A stretch of DNA of 64,000 nucleotides from Candidatus Bruticola papionis (GCA_002407045.1 DHKB01000034.1:52137-116136); one strand, 5' to 3'; counted from the first letter of the stretch, positions 1 through 9,632 are shown. A program made the numbers and translations. Notes: a model not told the origin generated them from the sequence alone.

Positions 1-563
1 TCACTGAAGAAGATTGCATGGAAACTATGGGAGTGCGTATAGATGAATTAGTCGTCTACCGCCATAGTCAGAAACCGTGGGCTACTCCAAGCTGTACTGA
101 AATAGCCAACAAAATTCAATTGCGCGTAGCTGAATTAGTTAGAGAAAAGGGTACCCTACTGCCCGGGGTGCTGGAAGCTTTGCGCTTTTTAAAAGAAGAG
201 CAAAAATTGCCTTTAGCTTTAGCTTCATCTTCTTCACGTATGCTCATTGAGGCTGTTTTAGAAGCTCTCAAACTTCAGGGCTTCTTTGAAATAACATGTT
301 CAGCCGAAAAAGAGCCCTATGGTAAACCCCATCCGGCTGTATATATAAATACTGCAAAATTACTTAACGTCGAACCTATCGACTGCTTGGCCATAGAAGA
401 TTCCATAAATGGAGTAATTGCTGCTAAGGCTGCGCGTATGGCTTGTGTCGCTATTCCAGAAAAAGCCTTACGCAACAATAAAAAATTTGCTATTGCCGAT
501 TTGCAATTAGACAGCCTCTTACAATTGCCTGAGCATTACCAGCAACTTTTGGCAGAGCGTTAA
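1..563 (+). CDS. hxpB: HAD-family sugar (hexitol) phosphatase, 5' truncated by the window
   Basis: The reading frame is open to the window edge (in-frame codons from base 3), so the true start and the N-terminal DxD nucleophile motif lie outside. The visible part closely follows the E. coli HxpB/YniC pattern: the cap helix region, LPGV, the motif II segment LALASSSS, a lysine in GKPHPAVY, and the motif IV acid in AIEDSINGV. The family dephosphorylates hexitol phosphates and 2-deoxyglucose-6-phosphate in the cytosol. The gene is convergent with the polyferredoxin gene, with 8 bases between the stops. The HAD assignment is firm; the precise substrate is inferred from similarity to YniC. Confidence 0.8.
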   Translation, partial: TEEDCMETMGVRIDELVVYRHSQKPWATPSCTEIANKIQLRVAELVREKGTLLPGVLEALRFLKEEQKLPLALASSSSRMLIEAVLEALKLQGFFEITCSAEKEPYGKPHPAVYINTAKLLNVEPIDCLAIEDSINGVIAAKAARMACVAIPEKALRNNKKFAIADLQLDSLLQLPEHYQQLLAER

Positions 564-571
564 ATTTAACG

Positions 572-1318
572 CTAAGGTAAAAGACGATGTGCTTCTAAGC
601 CATTCACAACAATAGCCGGATAGGGACGCGCCGGGCATGCATGTTCACAAGCTCCGCAGCCAACACATAACCGTGAGTTGACCATAATTTGTCTAGACGA
701 GTGGTTGTCAACTTCAGCTACGCTTAAAGCCCCATGCGGGCAAGCATTAACGCACGCTTGGCAAAAGCGTCCCTGGCTATTTTGGCAATTCATGGCTTGC
801 CAAGTTGCTAAACCGATGCATATTGAGGATTTATCGGCTGCGGAAATAGGCCTAATAGCTCCCGAAGGGCAAATTTGTGAGCATTTGGTGCACCTAGGCA
901 AGCAATATCCCAGAGCAAAAGACATGGCCGGTTGGGAAAAGTTTAATTCTCCATATCGCTTATCGATAATTTTATGAGCCGCTTTTACATTTAAAACTTT
1001 GCCTGGGCAATTACTGACACACAACATGCAACCTACACAGCGACGATGAAAATTTTCATAACTTTGAGCACCGGCAGGTAAAATATAATTTTGGCGCTCA
1101 GGATCGAGACGCTTTATTTTCGAAGCGGTATCGGCCTGGGCAAGTTTAGTCATACTAAAAATGCTACTTCCCAGGCTGCAGCCAACAAAAAACAAAGTAC
1201 CTAACGCAGAAAGAAATTTACGTCTAGACAACAAAGCTTGATCATGCTGTATTTCTTCATATTCAGCCTCTTTTTCGACCAAGTTGAGCCCTTTTAATTG
1301 ATTATCACAATTGCTCAT
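572..1318 (-). CDS. Tat-exported NapG/MauM-like polyferredoxin
   Basis: This is a 248-residue iron-sulfur protein. A twin-arginine motif (SRRKFL, Arg 32-33) is followed by a hydrophobic stretch, so it should be exported folded by the Tat system. Cysteine clusters CVGCMLCVSNCP, CTKCSQICP, CQACVNACP and CVGCGACEHACP indicate up to four [4Fe-4S] clusters, as in NapG. It lies 17 bases downstream of the membrane NapH-like gene, so the pair probably passes electrons across or along the membrane. No nitrate reductase or other terminal enzyme is in view, so its partner is unknown and the gene should not be called napG outright. The tail before the Tat motif is longer than usual. Confidence 0.85.
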   Translation of the reverse strand: MSNCDNQLKGLNLVEKEAEYEEIQHDQALLSRRKFLSALGTLFFVGCSLGSSIFSMTKLAQADTASKIKRLDPERQNYILPAGAQSYENFHRRCVGCMLCVSNCPGKVLNVKAAHKIIDKRYGELNFSQPAMSFALGYCLPRCTKCSQICPSGAIRPISAADKSSICIGLATWQAMNCQNSQGRFCQACVNACPHGALSVAEVDNHSSRQIMVNSRLCVGCGACEHACPARPYPAIVVNGLEAHRLLP

Positions 1319-1335
1319 TTTTTTGCCTCCAAGTT

Positions 1336-2205
1336 TTACTTTTCTACTTGATCGTTTTTACTAGACATTTGGAAGATTATCGGCGTACGATTAAAGCTAA
1401 TAGCCCCTTTATGACAAATATCCAAACAATTGAAACATTTTATACAACGGCTGTTATCTACATTTCCACAACTTATATCTATACATTCAGCTTGGCAATT
1501 ACGAGCGCAAAGTCCACATTTTATACATTTTTGTCGTTCAATTTCTATTTGATAAAGTGAATTACAACTTATAAATCCCAACGCCGTTCCCACTGGACAA
1601 ATACTATTACAGTACAAACGGCCCGAGAAAAATGACATTATTATAATAATTATCCCCCACAAACCAGAAATAGCGAAATTCAGCCAATCGATAGTAAAAT
1701 ATTGTACTTGAGTTGTACTAGAAATACTTGTTTCTGCCAATTGAGCAGCGATTTTATTATCGATCCAAATAGATACAGGGTTAAAGAAATTGGCTGCCAA
1801 ACGACCGAATATAGCATAAGGATCTAGGAAACTAACTATATAACTCAATCCTCCAACTAAGGCAATAGCACAAATGGATATACAAATATAGCGAGCATTA
1901 TTAACCTTACTTCGAGGTGAGCGGAAAACAAATTTGGGCTGACGTCGGAACTTTGCTCCCAAATAAGAAAAAATTTCTTGCATAATGCCCAAAGGACAAA
2001 TAAAAGAACAGTAAAGACGGCCGCCTAATACAGTTGCAACTAACCACAGCCCCAAAACAAACAAATTAAGGCTTAATAAGGCTGGTATTATTTGCAATTT
2101 AGCTAAACAAGATAGACCATAAATGTTGGTACCTGAATTAGTGAACAACCATAACATACCGCCGAACATAATAACGGCTAGCCAAACGCGTACTTTTTTC
2201 AGCAC
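1336..2205 (-). CDS. NapH-like membrane 4Fe-4S protein
   Basis: This 289-residue protein starts with GTG and has about four membrane helices (near residues 8-25, 38-62, 107-126 and 178-195). Two CxxxCP motifs follow membrane segments (CSFICPLG and CNSICPVG), the signature of the NapH/RdxA group. Two ferredoxin clusters sit in the C-terminal part (CIKCGLCARNC and CIKCFNCLDIC). Family members take electrons from quinol or an inner-membrane donor and hand them to a periplasmic polyferredoxin such as the gene just downstream. The terminal acceptor cannot be read from the sequence. Confidence 0.85.
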   Translation of the reverse strand: MLKKVRVWLAVIMFGGMLWLFTNSGTNIYGLSCLAKLQIIPALLSLNLFVLGLWLVATVLGGRLYCSFICPLGIMQEIFSYLGAKFRRQPKFVFRSPRSKVNNARYICISICAIALVGGLSYIVSFLDPYAIFGRLAANFFNPVSIWIDNKIAAQLAETSISSTTQVQYFTIDWLNFAISGLWGIIIIIMSFFSGRLYCNSICPVGTALGFISCNSLYQIEIERQKCIKCGLCARNCQAECIDISCGNVDNSRCIKCFNCLDICHKGAISFNRTPIIFQMSSKNDQVEK

Positions 2206-2255
2206 AACTTATCCTCTGCTCAAAAATATCGATAATTACTTTAATAGCCAGATAT

Positions 2256-2297
2256 AAAAATTGGTTCGATCTACTTGTGAAAATCGAACCAATTTTT
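2256..2297 (-). terminator. Terminator hairpin after the ATP-grasp gene
   Basis: A perfect 15-bp inverted repeat (2256-2270 with 2283-2297) has a 12-base loop and ends in a T run on the minus strand. It lies between the stop of the ATP-grasp gene and the start of the NapH-like gene, so it likely separates the two transcripts. Confidence 0.75.
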
Positions 2298-2331
2298 ATA
2301 CAACTATTGACGTTCTTGAAAACTGTGCGAA

Positions 2332-3534
2332 TTAATCAGCAGTTTGTTTAGGAGGCTCTATAGCCATATAGTCTTGGCGCATACGCTCCATGTAAGAATT
2401 AGTCAGTTCGGTAATACGATTAAAGCTGGGGCTCTTAAGTACCATACCGACATGGTGATCTTTATCCATACGCCAAACGACTTCAGGATCATTATAAGCT
2501 GAAGTATCAGGCTTGGCCTGGCGAGAGAGCGAAACCATTAAAGAAGCACTATCATAACGACGCTCGGGCACAGTATATTCTTCGCCGCGAGCACAAGCCA
2601 GCTCTAAGCGAGCCCACTCTTGCCACAAATTGATGCCGGTAGCTGCTTCTACCATCATATCAATATTGGCTCCACCTACACGAGCAGCAATTTCTAAGAA
2701 ATAAACCTGGCCATCTTTAGAAGAGCGAATAAACTCTGCATGAGTAACGCCACGCACCAGCTTCATAGCTTTAACGATCTTGCGATTCATTTCAGCTACT
2801 TCCGGTTCTTCTTCGAAGCCCTGAGGCAAAGTACGAGTGCAGAACACGCCACCGAAGTTCCAAATATCAAAAGGAGGTTTTACATAGCGGGAGACGTTAG
2901 AAAAAACGATCTTGCCATCCCAAACGATAGAATCGACATGATAAACGGAACCGGGAATATACTCTTCCAATAAACGATGACTCTGTTCGTCGCCTAATTG
3001 ACTGATAATATCCCAAAATTCTTGAGGGCTGTTGATTTTTTTTATTCCTACTGCGCCAGCCTCAGAGCGAGGTTTCAAAAACCAAGGGCCGGGAACTTCT
3101 TTCATAAATTTGTCAAGTTTGCCATAATTTAAGACATGCTCAAAACGAGGGCAGCGAATATGCTCATCGCGAGCTTGCACGCGCATAGCTAACTTGTCAC
3201 GGAAATAGCGAGCGGTAGTGTCTCCCATGCCGGGAATGCGCAAATGCTCTCGCAAAGAAGCTACCAGCTCCACGTCATAATCGTCCATAGGAATAATACG
3301 ATCAAAGACGATATTGCGAGCCAAGTAAGACACAGCATTCAGAACTTCTTGGCGGCTGGTAAATTCTGGCATATAGAACACGTCTTTTAAGTATTGACGC
3401 GCCCAGGGTTCGTCTTTAAAGCTAAGTTTAGTCAATAAATAAACTTGACATCCCTCTTTATAGCATTCTTCTATAAAACGGTTGCCTTTAAAATAGCTAG
3501 CGACGACTAAAATAGTGACTGGCTTCTTGTCCAA
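2332..3534 (-). CDS. ATP-grasp domain carboxylate-amine ligase-like protein
   Basis: This 400-residue protein has the ATP-grasp fold: a pre-ATP-grasp domain (about 1-110), the ATP-binding lysine in WFLKPRSEAG (Lys 154), the adenine-binding EEYI at 190-193, and the metal-binding pair in FLEIAARVGGAN (Glu 281 and Asn 290). Such enzymes join a carboxylate to an amine or thiol through an acyl phosphate; the substrate cannot be read here. The start is TTG, supported by GAGGAG six bases upstream (3541-3546). The gene stands alone between a hairpin upstream and a terminator downstream. The substrate is unknown, so no symbol is given. Confidence 0.8.
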   Translation of the reverse strand: MDKKPVTILVVASYFKGNRFIEECYKEGCQVYLLTKLSFKDEPWARQYLKDVFYMPEFTSRQEVLNAVSYLARNIVFDRIIPMDDYDVELVASLREHLRIPGMGDTTARYFRDKLAMRVQARDEHIRCPRFEHVLNYGKLDKFMKEVPGPWFLKPRSEAGAVGIKKINSPQEFWDIISQLGDEQSHRLLEEYIPGSVYHVDSIVWDGKIVFSNVSRYVKPPFDIWNFGGVFCTRTLPQGFEEEPEVAEMNRKIVKAMKLVRGVTHAEFIRSSKDGQVYFLEIAARVGGANIDMMVEAATGINLWQEWARLELACARGEEYTVPERRYDSASLMVSLSRQAKPDTSAYNDPEVVWRMDKDHHVGMVLKSPSFNRITELTNSYMERMRQDYMAIEPPKQTAD

Positions 3535-3546
3535 AATAAACTCCTC

Positions 3547-3570
3547 GGCGAGTTTTAAAATGAACTCGCC
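3547..3570 (-). terminator. Short hairpin between pepF and the ATP-grasp gene
   Basis: An 8-bp stem (3547-3554 with 3563-3570) has an 8-base loop. On the minus strand it is followed at once by the GAGGAG ribosome site of the ATP-grasp gene and has no T run. It could be a weak pepF terminator or a structure next to the ribosome site. Confidence 0.4.
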
Positions 3571-3625
3571 TTAGTGCAATGATAGTTGATATAAAATAAC
3601 TAAAAATAGTAACTTGTATATTTTA

Positions 3626-5440
3626 TCACGAGTTGAGAAGCTCTTCAAATGCCGTAAAATCGCGATTTATTATGTCTAAGGAGCTTTCCCAGAATTTGCT
3701 ATCAGTTAGATCGGCACCTAATCCGAGGCGAGCCGTGTCTTCACAAGAAGCGCTGCCAGTTAAACGCAACAACTTAGTGAAGGTAGGCAAGAATTTAGAA
3801 CCTTGCTTAAGCGCTTGAGCATAAATGCCCATGCTGAAGAGATAGCCGAAAATATAAGGGAAATTATAGAAGCTTATTTCCGTAATATAGAAATGGCCTT
3901 TGGAAGCCCAGAACCAAGGATCTAACTGTTTTTCATCCAAAGCATCGCCGTAGACTTGCTTTTGAGTTTCTTCCATAAGGAGGCAAAGCTCAGAGGCAGA
4001 GAACAATTTATCAGGGCGCTTCTCGTAAAAAGATCTTTCAAATAAATAGCGCATGACAATATTGAGTAAATAGCTAGCTGCATCATCGAGGCGGCGCTGA
4101 TACATACTCAATTTTTCTAAGCGACTCAATCCAGGCTGAGCCAATAAATAATCACTAAGCAAAGCTTCAGCAAATGTAGAAGCGGTTTCGGCCAGCGTCA
4201 TAGGGTAATTGTGGGCACAAGGGCGCAAACCATCCATTAAATATTCGTGATAGGCGTGGCCCAATTCGTGAGCTAAAGTAAAGACGTCGCCTAAATTACC
4301 TTGGAAGGTCATAAAAATACGCGACTGGCCCAACAAAATGGAAGAAGTGCAGAAACCACCAGGACGTTTGCCTTCTCTAACTTCCGATTCTATCCAATGA
4401 TTATCTAGAGCTTCACGAGCGAATTTACCAAAAGCCGGATCAAAACGGTTAAAAGCTTTGACAATTAACTCTCCAGCTTCTTGCCAAGTATATGTCTTGC
4501 TCTTAGCAGGCTTGGCTTCATGTAAATAAGCGGCAAAGTCTACTGGAGCTCCCAAATCTTGGAAGCCGAGACGCTCCAAACCAAGCAACTTGGCCTTTAA
4601 ACGTAAATAACGGCGCGGCAACTCGGCGTGCTTGAGCACGGTATCGATCATTTTTTCCAAAGTCGAACGTTGCAAACCAGAATCAAAAGCAGCTTCTTCC
4701 AAGAAGTGTTTGTAACCGCGACGAGCTTGTAATTTTAGACGACAACCAGCAATATTATTTAACGCAGCGCTAACTGAATGAGCTGCTCCTTTCCAAGCTT
4801 GATTAGATTCAGCTAAAGTGCTGGTTCTAACTTGGCGATCCGGATCTTCCATCAAGCTAACTTTTAAACTCATGGGAGCGCGGCGCTTTTGTCCTTTACT
4901 GTCGGTAATTTCAAAATTGAGAGAACCGGCAATATTTTCGTACAAATTCTCCCAAGCTTTAAAACCGGTTAAATCAAGTTCCGCAGCCAGATTTTCCAAT
5001 TCTGAATCCATGCTGTGCAAAGCGCTATGACGCAAACGTTCCAGCTGATACTCAGCACCCTTCATTTTTGGATCGGAGCACAGTTGCTTAAATTGTTCTT
5101 CGTCAAGCTGACGCAACGAAGCTAAAAGGCGCACTTCAACTTGACGGAATTGGGCTCCCAATTCTTCTAATTGACTTTGAGCCTGGGCACTAACTTCATT
5201 GGCAATATCCTCCGAGCGTACACATTCCATATAAACAACCATATGTTGTAAACGTGCCTGGAGTTCTTCAAATTCCAACAAGAAAGCGCTCAAGTCTTCC
5301 AAGCTTTGAGGAGCTTGCTTGCAGCTAATCATTTCCCCTACTTGCTCTTGGACAGCTGCAAAATAAGCCAAATAATCTTCTTGATCTGGACCTTGGAAAA
5401 ACGGCCTCAGATCCCAATTGTCAAAACCACAATTAGTCAT
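3626..5440 (-). CDS. pepF: Oligoendopeptidase F, M3 family
   Basis: This 604-residue zinc peptidase of family M3B cleaves short peptides, usually in the cytosol. The zinc site HELGH is at residues 391-395 with the third ligand in TLAETAS about 25 residues on. The N-terminal helical domain and the late GYLFSMGIYAQAL region match PepF, and the length is typical (about 600). No signal peptide is seen. It is a single gene between a strong terminator upstream (5493-5531) and a hairpin downstream. The family is certain; its cellular role (peptide turnover) follows from the family. Confidence 0.93.
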   Translation of the reverse strand: MTNCGFDNWDLRPFFQGPDQEDYLAYFAAVQEQVGEMISCKQAPQSLEDLSAFLLEFEELQARLQHMVVYMECVRSEDIANEVSAQAQSQLEELGAQFRQVEVRLLASLRQLDEEQFKQLCSDPKMKGAEYQLERLRHSALHSMDSELENLAAELDLTGFKAWENLYENIAGSLNFEITDSKGQKRRAPMSLKVSLMEDPDRQVRTSTLAESNQAWKGAAHSVSAALNNIAGCRLKLQARRGYKHFLEEAAFDSGLQRSTLEKMIDTVLKHAELPRRYLRLKAKLLGLERLGFQDLGAPVDFAAYLHEAKPAKSKTYTWQEAGELIVKAFNRFDPAFGKFAREALDNHWIESEVREGKRPGGFCTSSILLGQSRIFMTFQGNLGDVFTLAHELGHAYHEYLMDGLRPCAHNYPMTLAETASTFAEALLSDYLLAQPGLSRLEKLSMYQRRLDDAASYLLNIVMRYLFERSFYEKRPDKLFSASELCLLMEETQKQVYGDALDEKQLDPWFWASKGHFYITEISFYNFPYIFGYLFSMGIYAQALKQGSKFLPTFTKLLRLTGSASCEDTARLGLGADLTDSKFWESSLDIINRDFTAFEELLNS

Positions 5441-5492
5441 ATTGTTGATAACCTTCAGAAAAAAAAACTGGTCGACTCGTCTTCGAAAAATA

Positions 5493-5531
5493 ATCGGGCC
5501 GCCCCTTCCCTAAAGGAAGAAGCGGCCCGAT
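5493..5531 (-). terminator. Terminator after the pilin gene cluster
   Basis: A GC-rich 10-bp stem (5493-5502 with 5522-5531) has a second inner stem (5505-5509 with 5515-5519). On the minus strand it is followed by TATTTTT. It ends the three-gene pilin operon ahead of pepF. Confidence 0.85.
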
Positions 5532-5578
5532 CGCTTAGGTATAAGCTATATGTTTACAGCTTGAGAAATAATCAGCAA

Positions 5579-7984
5579 CTATAAATCGCTAATAGCTCCC
5601 TTATCTTCGTAAGCGGTAATCATATAATCACCGAAAATACCTCTTTCGGCAAACTTACCGATATTCCATCTCGGGAAGCAAGGAGGTAAATTGTAGCGCA
5701 AGTTTTCATCATGGCTGAATTTCTGAACGTAATAGCCACGACCGTTGGTGTCTCCCTCTGTATCGAGGAAGCCGCTAACTATAGCGCCGTTTAATTTAAA
5801 AACTCTACAATCACTTTCCTTTTTGATATCACGATCTTTGATCAACTCTTGGTAATTGCTAGCAGAGTTGTAGGCCATGTTGTTCCAGTCAAACTGAACA
5901 GAGTGATCCATGCTCATCAATACAGCATCGATACGCAATTGGTTCTTCTTCTCTGTAGTATTCTTGACTCTACCATTGATAGACTTGTCATTTAACAAGA
6001 CATAGTTCTTAGCAACGACACCCAGGCTGGGAAGTTTGCTAGTTCCGGCATTGGAGGAATCGTAAGCTATATCACTAGCTAAAATGACATTACCTTCACG
6101 TTCAATAGCACTATTAGCAGGAGTAGGCCAAATGCTCTTTACGTCAGAGCCAGTACCGTATAACTGTTGCTGACTGAAAGGAGGAACGTTGACATAGGGG
6201 TTCTCTTCATACAATTCACGAGCGGCATCGCTATACAAAGCAGAGCCACCGTTCTCTCTATTTAAACTCTTATCACGTGCCTCATTTACATTGGCAACAA
6301 CAGTTAAAGCGCCATTGAGAAGTCCATTGCCAGTAGTTTTGCTACTGTCGATGTAGTCACTGCTCAAGCCATCTCCACTGAAATTTCGAACATTGACAAC
6401 TTCTACATTTCCACCCTCAACGCTAATAACGCCACCTCTAATTTTATCTATAGAAGTCGCAGGTTGCAGAACTTCTACATAATTTTGGTCAACGGGAGCA
6501 CCAGGTTCCATGCCTTCGGTGATAGCGGAATTGTATTTCAGAACCTTAACTTCATCGCCCTTAATTTCCACACGCACAGTGGCAAAGGTTGGAGTAGCTG
6601 AAGGAACTTTTTCATTTTTTCCATCCCTAACGACAGTAGTGTTAGCTTGAGCAATATCAGGACACTTTCCCTTGCGTTTGGTAGCATTTATATCGCTAGC
6701 CTGGTTCACATTATTTTTTTCGGCTATTTTGAATTCTAACTTTTTCTTACCATCATATCTATCCAGAGTATCTCCTACCTCATCAAAGTACTCTTTAACT
6801 TGCGGCAATCCAAGTGAAGGAACACCGTCACGCAAAGATCCATTGAATAAGTTTTTGGTACTCTTGCCACCTTGAGCAAAACTTTTTACTTCTCCACCCT
6901 TAGAATCTCTATATTCATAGTTTTTACTCGACTGGGCAGTAGTTACATCACCTTGGAAAATATAGTGATTATCCTTAAAGCCATCAGGAGAGAAGAAGCC
7001 AAGCTTACCATCAAGAGTAGTACCTTTATAGTTATGAAGGTATCTCTTAACAGCATTATCTTCGGGATCGTCGTCTGCATAGCCATCTACACGCAAGCGG
7101 CCAGCCTCAATATACCCTTCAGGAAGGAATACGGCCGACCTCGCGATATTGGCGCCCTCAGAGGTACCACCAGGTCCTAAATCGACACCAGTAGCATCCC
7201 AAGAACGTGCATTTTGAATAAAGTGCATAAAGTCACAAGCTACGCTCTCACGGACTCTAGCTTCTACGACACGCGTTGCCAGAGGGACTCGCTGCCCATG
7301 GCTAGAGCTATTACCAGTATTTGCAAAAACTCTCGCAACAGATAATAACTGATATTGGCTAGGTTGATTGCTGCTAGGATAACGGAATTCTGTGCAGACA
7401 ACCTCTACTTCAGCGAAATTGCCTCCCTTTCCAAGCAACAATCTATAGTTGCTGCTCCGGTCATTGGCATCTCGGAAAGTGATCAAACGACTATCGCTAC
7501 CGTCACGCTTGTTAAAAGTGTCAGGATCCTGACCGCCGTGAGCAGCTTTCCAAGTATCTTCTCCAAGAACTTTACCACTATAATCAAGCCCATAATCTTT
7601 CTTGAGTTGACTAGCGCTTAATGAAGTAACCTGAACATTGACTTGGTTATTTAAAGCTAAATTGTCTCCACTAGTAAGAACCAAATTTCTACCGCTACCG
7701 AATGAAGTGGAAACTAAATTTACCCACTGAGAAGTAGCACCAGCACTAGACTTGTCTGGTCTAAAATTGAGACCAGGCTGCCCCATGTAGTTGATTGCCG
7801 CTTCTATTCCCCAGTTAGCAGCATGCAAAGCTGCATCGTTATAGTTTGCGACTCTAGTAGCTCTGCTGTCATGTAAAGACAGAGCTACTACCGTAGTACT
7901 GATAGAAAACAAGATGGCGATTGTAAAGAGAGCAAAGATAAGGGCTACACCTTTTTTTACTCTCGGCTTTCGGGTAATATTCAT
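5579..7984 (-). CDS. Large PilX-like pilus-associated protein
   Basis: This 801-residue protein starts with a short basic segment and a hydrophobic helix (residues 9-32, KKGVALIFALFTIAIL), then a run typical of PilX (NYNDAALHAANWGIEAAINYM). PilX proteins are minor components of type IV pili that enter the pilus through this helix. The remaining roughly 700 residues are Asn/Gly/Ser-rich, look like a beta-rich exported domain and resemble nothing I can name. PilX is normally about 150-200 residues, so this may be a pilus-tip adhesin-like fusion. It is the last gene of an operon with two prepilins, and GGGAGAG lies 8 bases before the ATG. Confidence 0.7.
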   Translation of the reverse strand: MNITRKPRVKKGVALIFALFTIAILFSISTTVVALSLHDSRATRVANYNDAALHAANWGIEAAINYMGQPGLNFRPDKSSAGATSQWVNLVSTSFGSGRNLVLTSGDNLALNNQVNVQVTSLSASQLKKDYGLDYSGKVLGEDTWKAAHGGQDPDTFNKRDGSDSRLITFRDANDRSSNYRLLLGKGGNFAEVEVVCTEFRYPSSNQPSQYQLLSVARVFANTGNSSSHGQRVPLATRVVEARVRESVACDFMHFIQNARSWDATGVDLGPGGTSEGANIARSAVFLPEGYIEAGRLRVDGYADDDPEDNAVKRYLHNYKGTTLDGKLGFFSPDGFKDNHYIFQGDVTTAQSSKNYEYRDSKGGEVKSFAQGGKSTKNLFNGSLRDGVPSLGLPQVKEYFDEVGDTLDRYDGKKKLEFKIAEKNNVNQASDINATKRKGKCPDIAQANTTVVRDGKNEKVPSATPTFATVRVEIKGDEVKVLKYNSAITEGMEPGAPVDQNYVEVLQPATSIDKIRGGVISVEGGNVEVVNVRNFSGDGLSSDYIDSSKTTGNGLLNGALTVVANVNEARDKSLNRENGGSALYSDAARELYEENPYVNVPPFSQQQLYGTGSDVKSIWPTPANSAIEREGNVILASDIAYDSSNAGTSKLPSLGVVAKNYVLLNDKSINGRVKNTTEKKNQLRIDAVLMSMDHSVQFDWNNMAYNSASNYQELIKDRDIKKESDCRVFKLNGAIVSGFLDTEGDTNGRGYYVQKFSHDENLRYNLPPCFPRWNIGKFAERGIFGDYMITAYEDKGAISDL

Positions 7985-8001
7985 TTATTTCACTCTCCCT
8001 T

Positions 8002-9024
8002 CTAAGTACCGGCTTGTAAGCGTACTTGAGTTTCAAATTTTATTTCAGTAGCCCCTCCAGCGATACCAGAATCTTTACCTTTATGAACAGTCGTTTTAAA
8101 AGCGATATTAAACAAATTACGATTGTAAGTTGTGTAATAAAGCGAATCTATATCACCACCATGACTGTTTAAGATGATAGGATGAGATACGGTAAATTCC
8201 ATTGTAGCTTTAGAACGAACAAAAGTTTCGCCTCTGCTCTTATCTTTTAGCTCACCATTGCTGAAGTGACTGCTATCGGTTTCGCTATTGAGAGCACAAA
8301 CAAGCCAATTAGACTCGTCATTTTGCTTGCTACCTGCAGGGTAGAAAATATGCTCAGTAGTGAAAAAAGCTGTGTTCAGCACCCAAATCACGCCCTGTAC
8401 ACTACGTCCAAGTCCTATGTTAATGCCATCCTGGGTTCTGGCACTATGACCAATATCATTTCCCGTGGCTCCATCTTTGATAGTATACACACGTCTCCAT
8501 AATCTATCTGGAGTAGATTGGGGAACCATCCATTCAACGTATACATAATTGCTAAGTTGAGAGGGATTAAACTGATATGAGGATTGCGTAGCATTCGACA
8601 TGCTAATTCCCAACTTAGGCCTAGTAAATATTAAATGATTGGCAATACTGCATTTACCATTTGTCCCCTTTGTTTTGGTGACTGCATACTCACCACCGTT
8701 ATTAGTATATACTGTTCCAACGTCGGTTCCGTAGCTATCGGGAAGAAGTACGCCAGAAGGAAGAGTATTGGCTCCCATAAAGCTAACGCCAGTAGCTCCG
8801 ACAGCAGGCAATGCAACAGCTAAACGCAACTCGTCAGCCATGCGGTTCATAGCTTCACGAGTAGCCACAGTGGCAGTACGCACGCTACGCTCAAATTCTT
8901 GTGCTCTCAAGCTAGAAATGAGCAAGTAAGCTATGAACGCCACCATTACAGCCAGCAAACCGGCACCCACCAAAACTTCAATCAGAGTAAAACCGCTTGT
9001 TTTTTTGAGCTTAGAAACGTTCAT
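8002..9024 (-). CDS. PilW-like prepilin
   Basis: This 340-residue protein has a class III prepilin signal near the N-terminus (SGFTLIEVLV, cleavage after Gly, Glu at +5) and a following hydrophobic helix. The rest is a beta-rich pilin-type domain that I do not recognise. Its size and place between PilV-like and PilX-like genes fit a PilW-type minor pilin. Its ATG overlaps the upstream stop (TAATG at 9024), which implies translational coupling. It needs a prepilin peptidase, which is not in this window. A type II secretion pseudopilin is the alternative. Confidence 0.75.
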   Translation of the reverse strand: MNVSKLKKTSGFTLIEVLVGAGLLAVMVAFIAYLLISSLRAQEFERSVRTATVATREAMNRMADELRLAVALPAVGATGVSFMGANTLPSGVLLPDSYGTDVGTVYTNNGGEYAVTKTKGTNGKCSIANHLIFTRPKLGISMSNATQSSYQFNPSQLSNYVYVEWMVPQSTPDRLWRRVYTIKDGATGNDIGHSARTQDGINIGLGRSVQGVIWVLNTAFFTTEHIFYPAGSKQNDESNWLVCALNSETDSSHFSNGELKDKSRGETFVRSKATMEFTVSHPIILNSHGGDIDSLYYTTYNRNLFNIAFKTTVHKGKDSGIAGGATEIKFETQVRLQAGT

Positions 9025-9566
9025 TAGCGATTACCAGTCCTTGCACTAACTAAAGAAGCGGAACGTACAACTGTTCTGCCATTAATTGTCTCCGGCCAAT
9101 AAACGTTTACAAAAATTTCCCAAAAACGAGAGTCGTTATTTCCCCCACTACCGAGATGATAGAAAGAAACTCCGGGAAGGCCGTCCTTGCCTCCAAACTT
9201 AGTATAATCTAAGCTAAATCCGTCCTCGGTCAGTTCCTGAACAGCAGTTAAACCACTATAATAGTTATCAAAATTGCCGCTTACTGGATGGGACGAATAC
9301 CCTTCCAAATAGTGCTGTTTTCCACCGGAAACCAAACCAGAAATAAGAGACGAATTGCAAGCGATAGGCATAGCTCTAAGCTCTTCAGCCACAGCAGCGG
9401 CGTGCTTAGCAGCCTTGACTGAATTTTGCGATTGTCTATTGAGCTTAAATGCAGCAGGAAATACGGAAGCGAAAGCCACTAGGGTAGAGGTCAAAACTGC
9501 TATCGCAACCATAATTTCCAACAAGGTCAAACCTCGCTGTCCCTTTCTTCTAAATTTTAACTTCAT
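9024..9566 (-). CDS. PilV-like prepilin
   Basis: This 180-residue protein has a prepilin signal RGLTLLEIMVAIAVL (cleavage after Gly, Glu at +5), followed by a pilin-like helix and a small globular domain. The length fits PilV/GspI-type minor pilins. It is the first gene of the minus-strand pilin operon. A purine-rich ribosome site (GAGAGG) lies about 11 bases upstream of the ATG, and a promoter-like pair sits at 9603-9632. Minor pilins prime pilus or pseudopilus assembly in the inner membrane. Whether the machine is a pilus or a type II secretion system is not decided by the sequence; pilT at 42.4 kb favours a pilus. Confidence 0.75.
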   Translation of the reverse strand: MKLKFRRKGQRGLTLLEIMVAIAVLTSTLVAFASVFPAAFKLNRQSQNSVKAAKHAAAVAEELRAMPIACNSSLISGLVSGGKQHYLEGYSSHPVSGNFDNYYSGLTAVQELTEDGFSLDYTKFGGKDGLPGVSFYHLGSGGNNDSRFWEIFVNVYWPETINGRTVVRSASLVSARTGNR

Positions 9567-9602
9567 ATGATGACAAACCTCTCTTCCATCCTACGTACCT
9601 AT

Positions 9603-9632
9603 AGTATAAAATAAAAGTATGTACGAAGTCCA
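9603..9632 (-). promoter_or_regulatory. Candidate sigma70-type promoter of the pilin operon
   Basis: On the minus strand TGGACT (9627-9632) and TATACT (9603-9608) are separated by 18 bases, placing the start of transcription about 30 bases before the PilV-like gene. The match at -35 is partial. Confidence 0.4.

Noticed and set aside
678..977. Plus-strand open frame of 99 codons
   Set aside because: It lies entirely inside the minus-strand polyferredoxin gene, which has clear cysteine clusters; it is a shadow frame.
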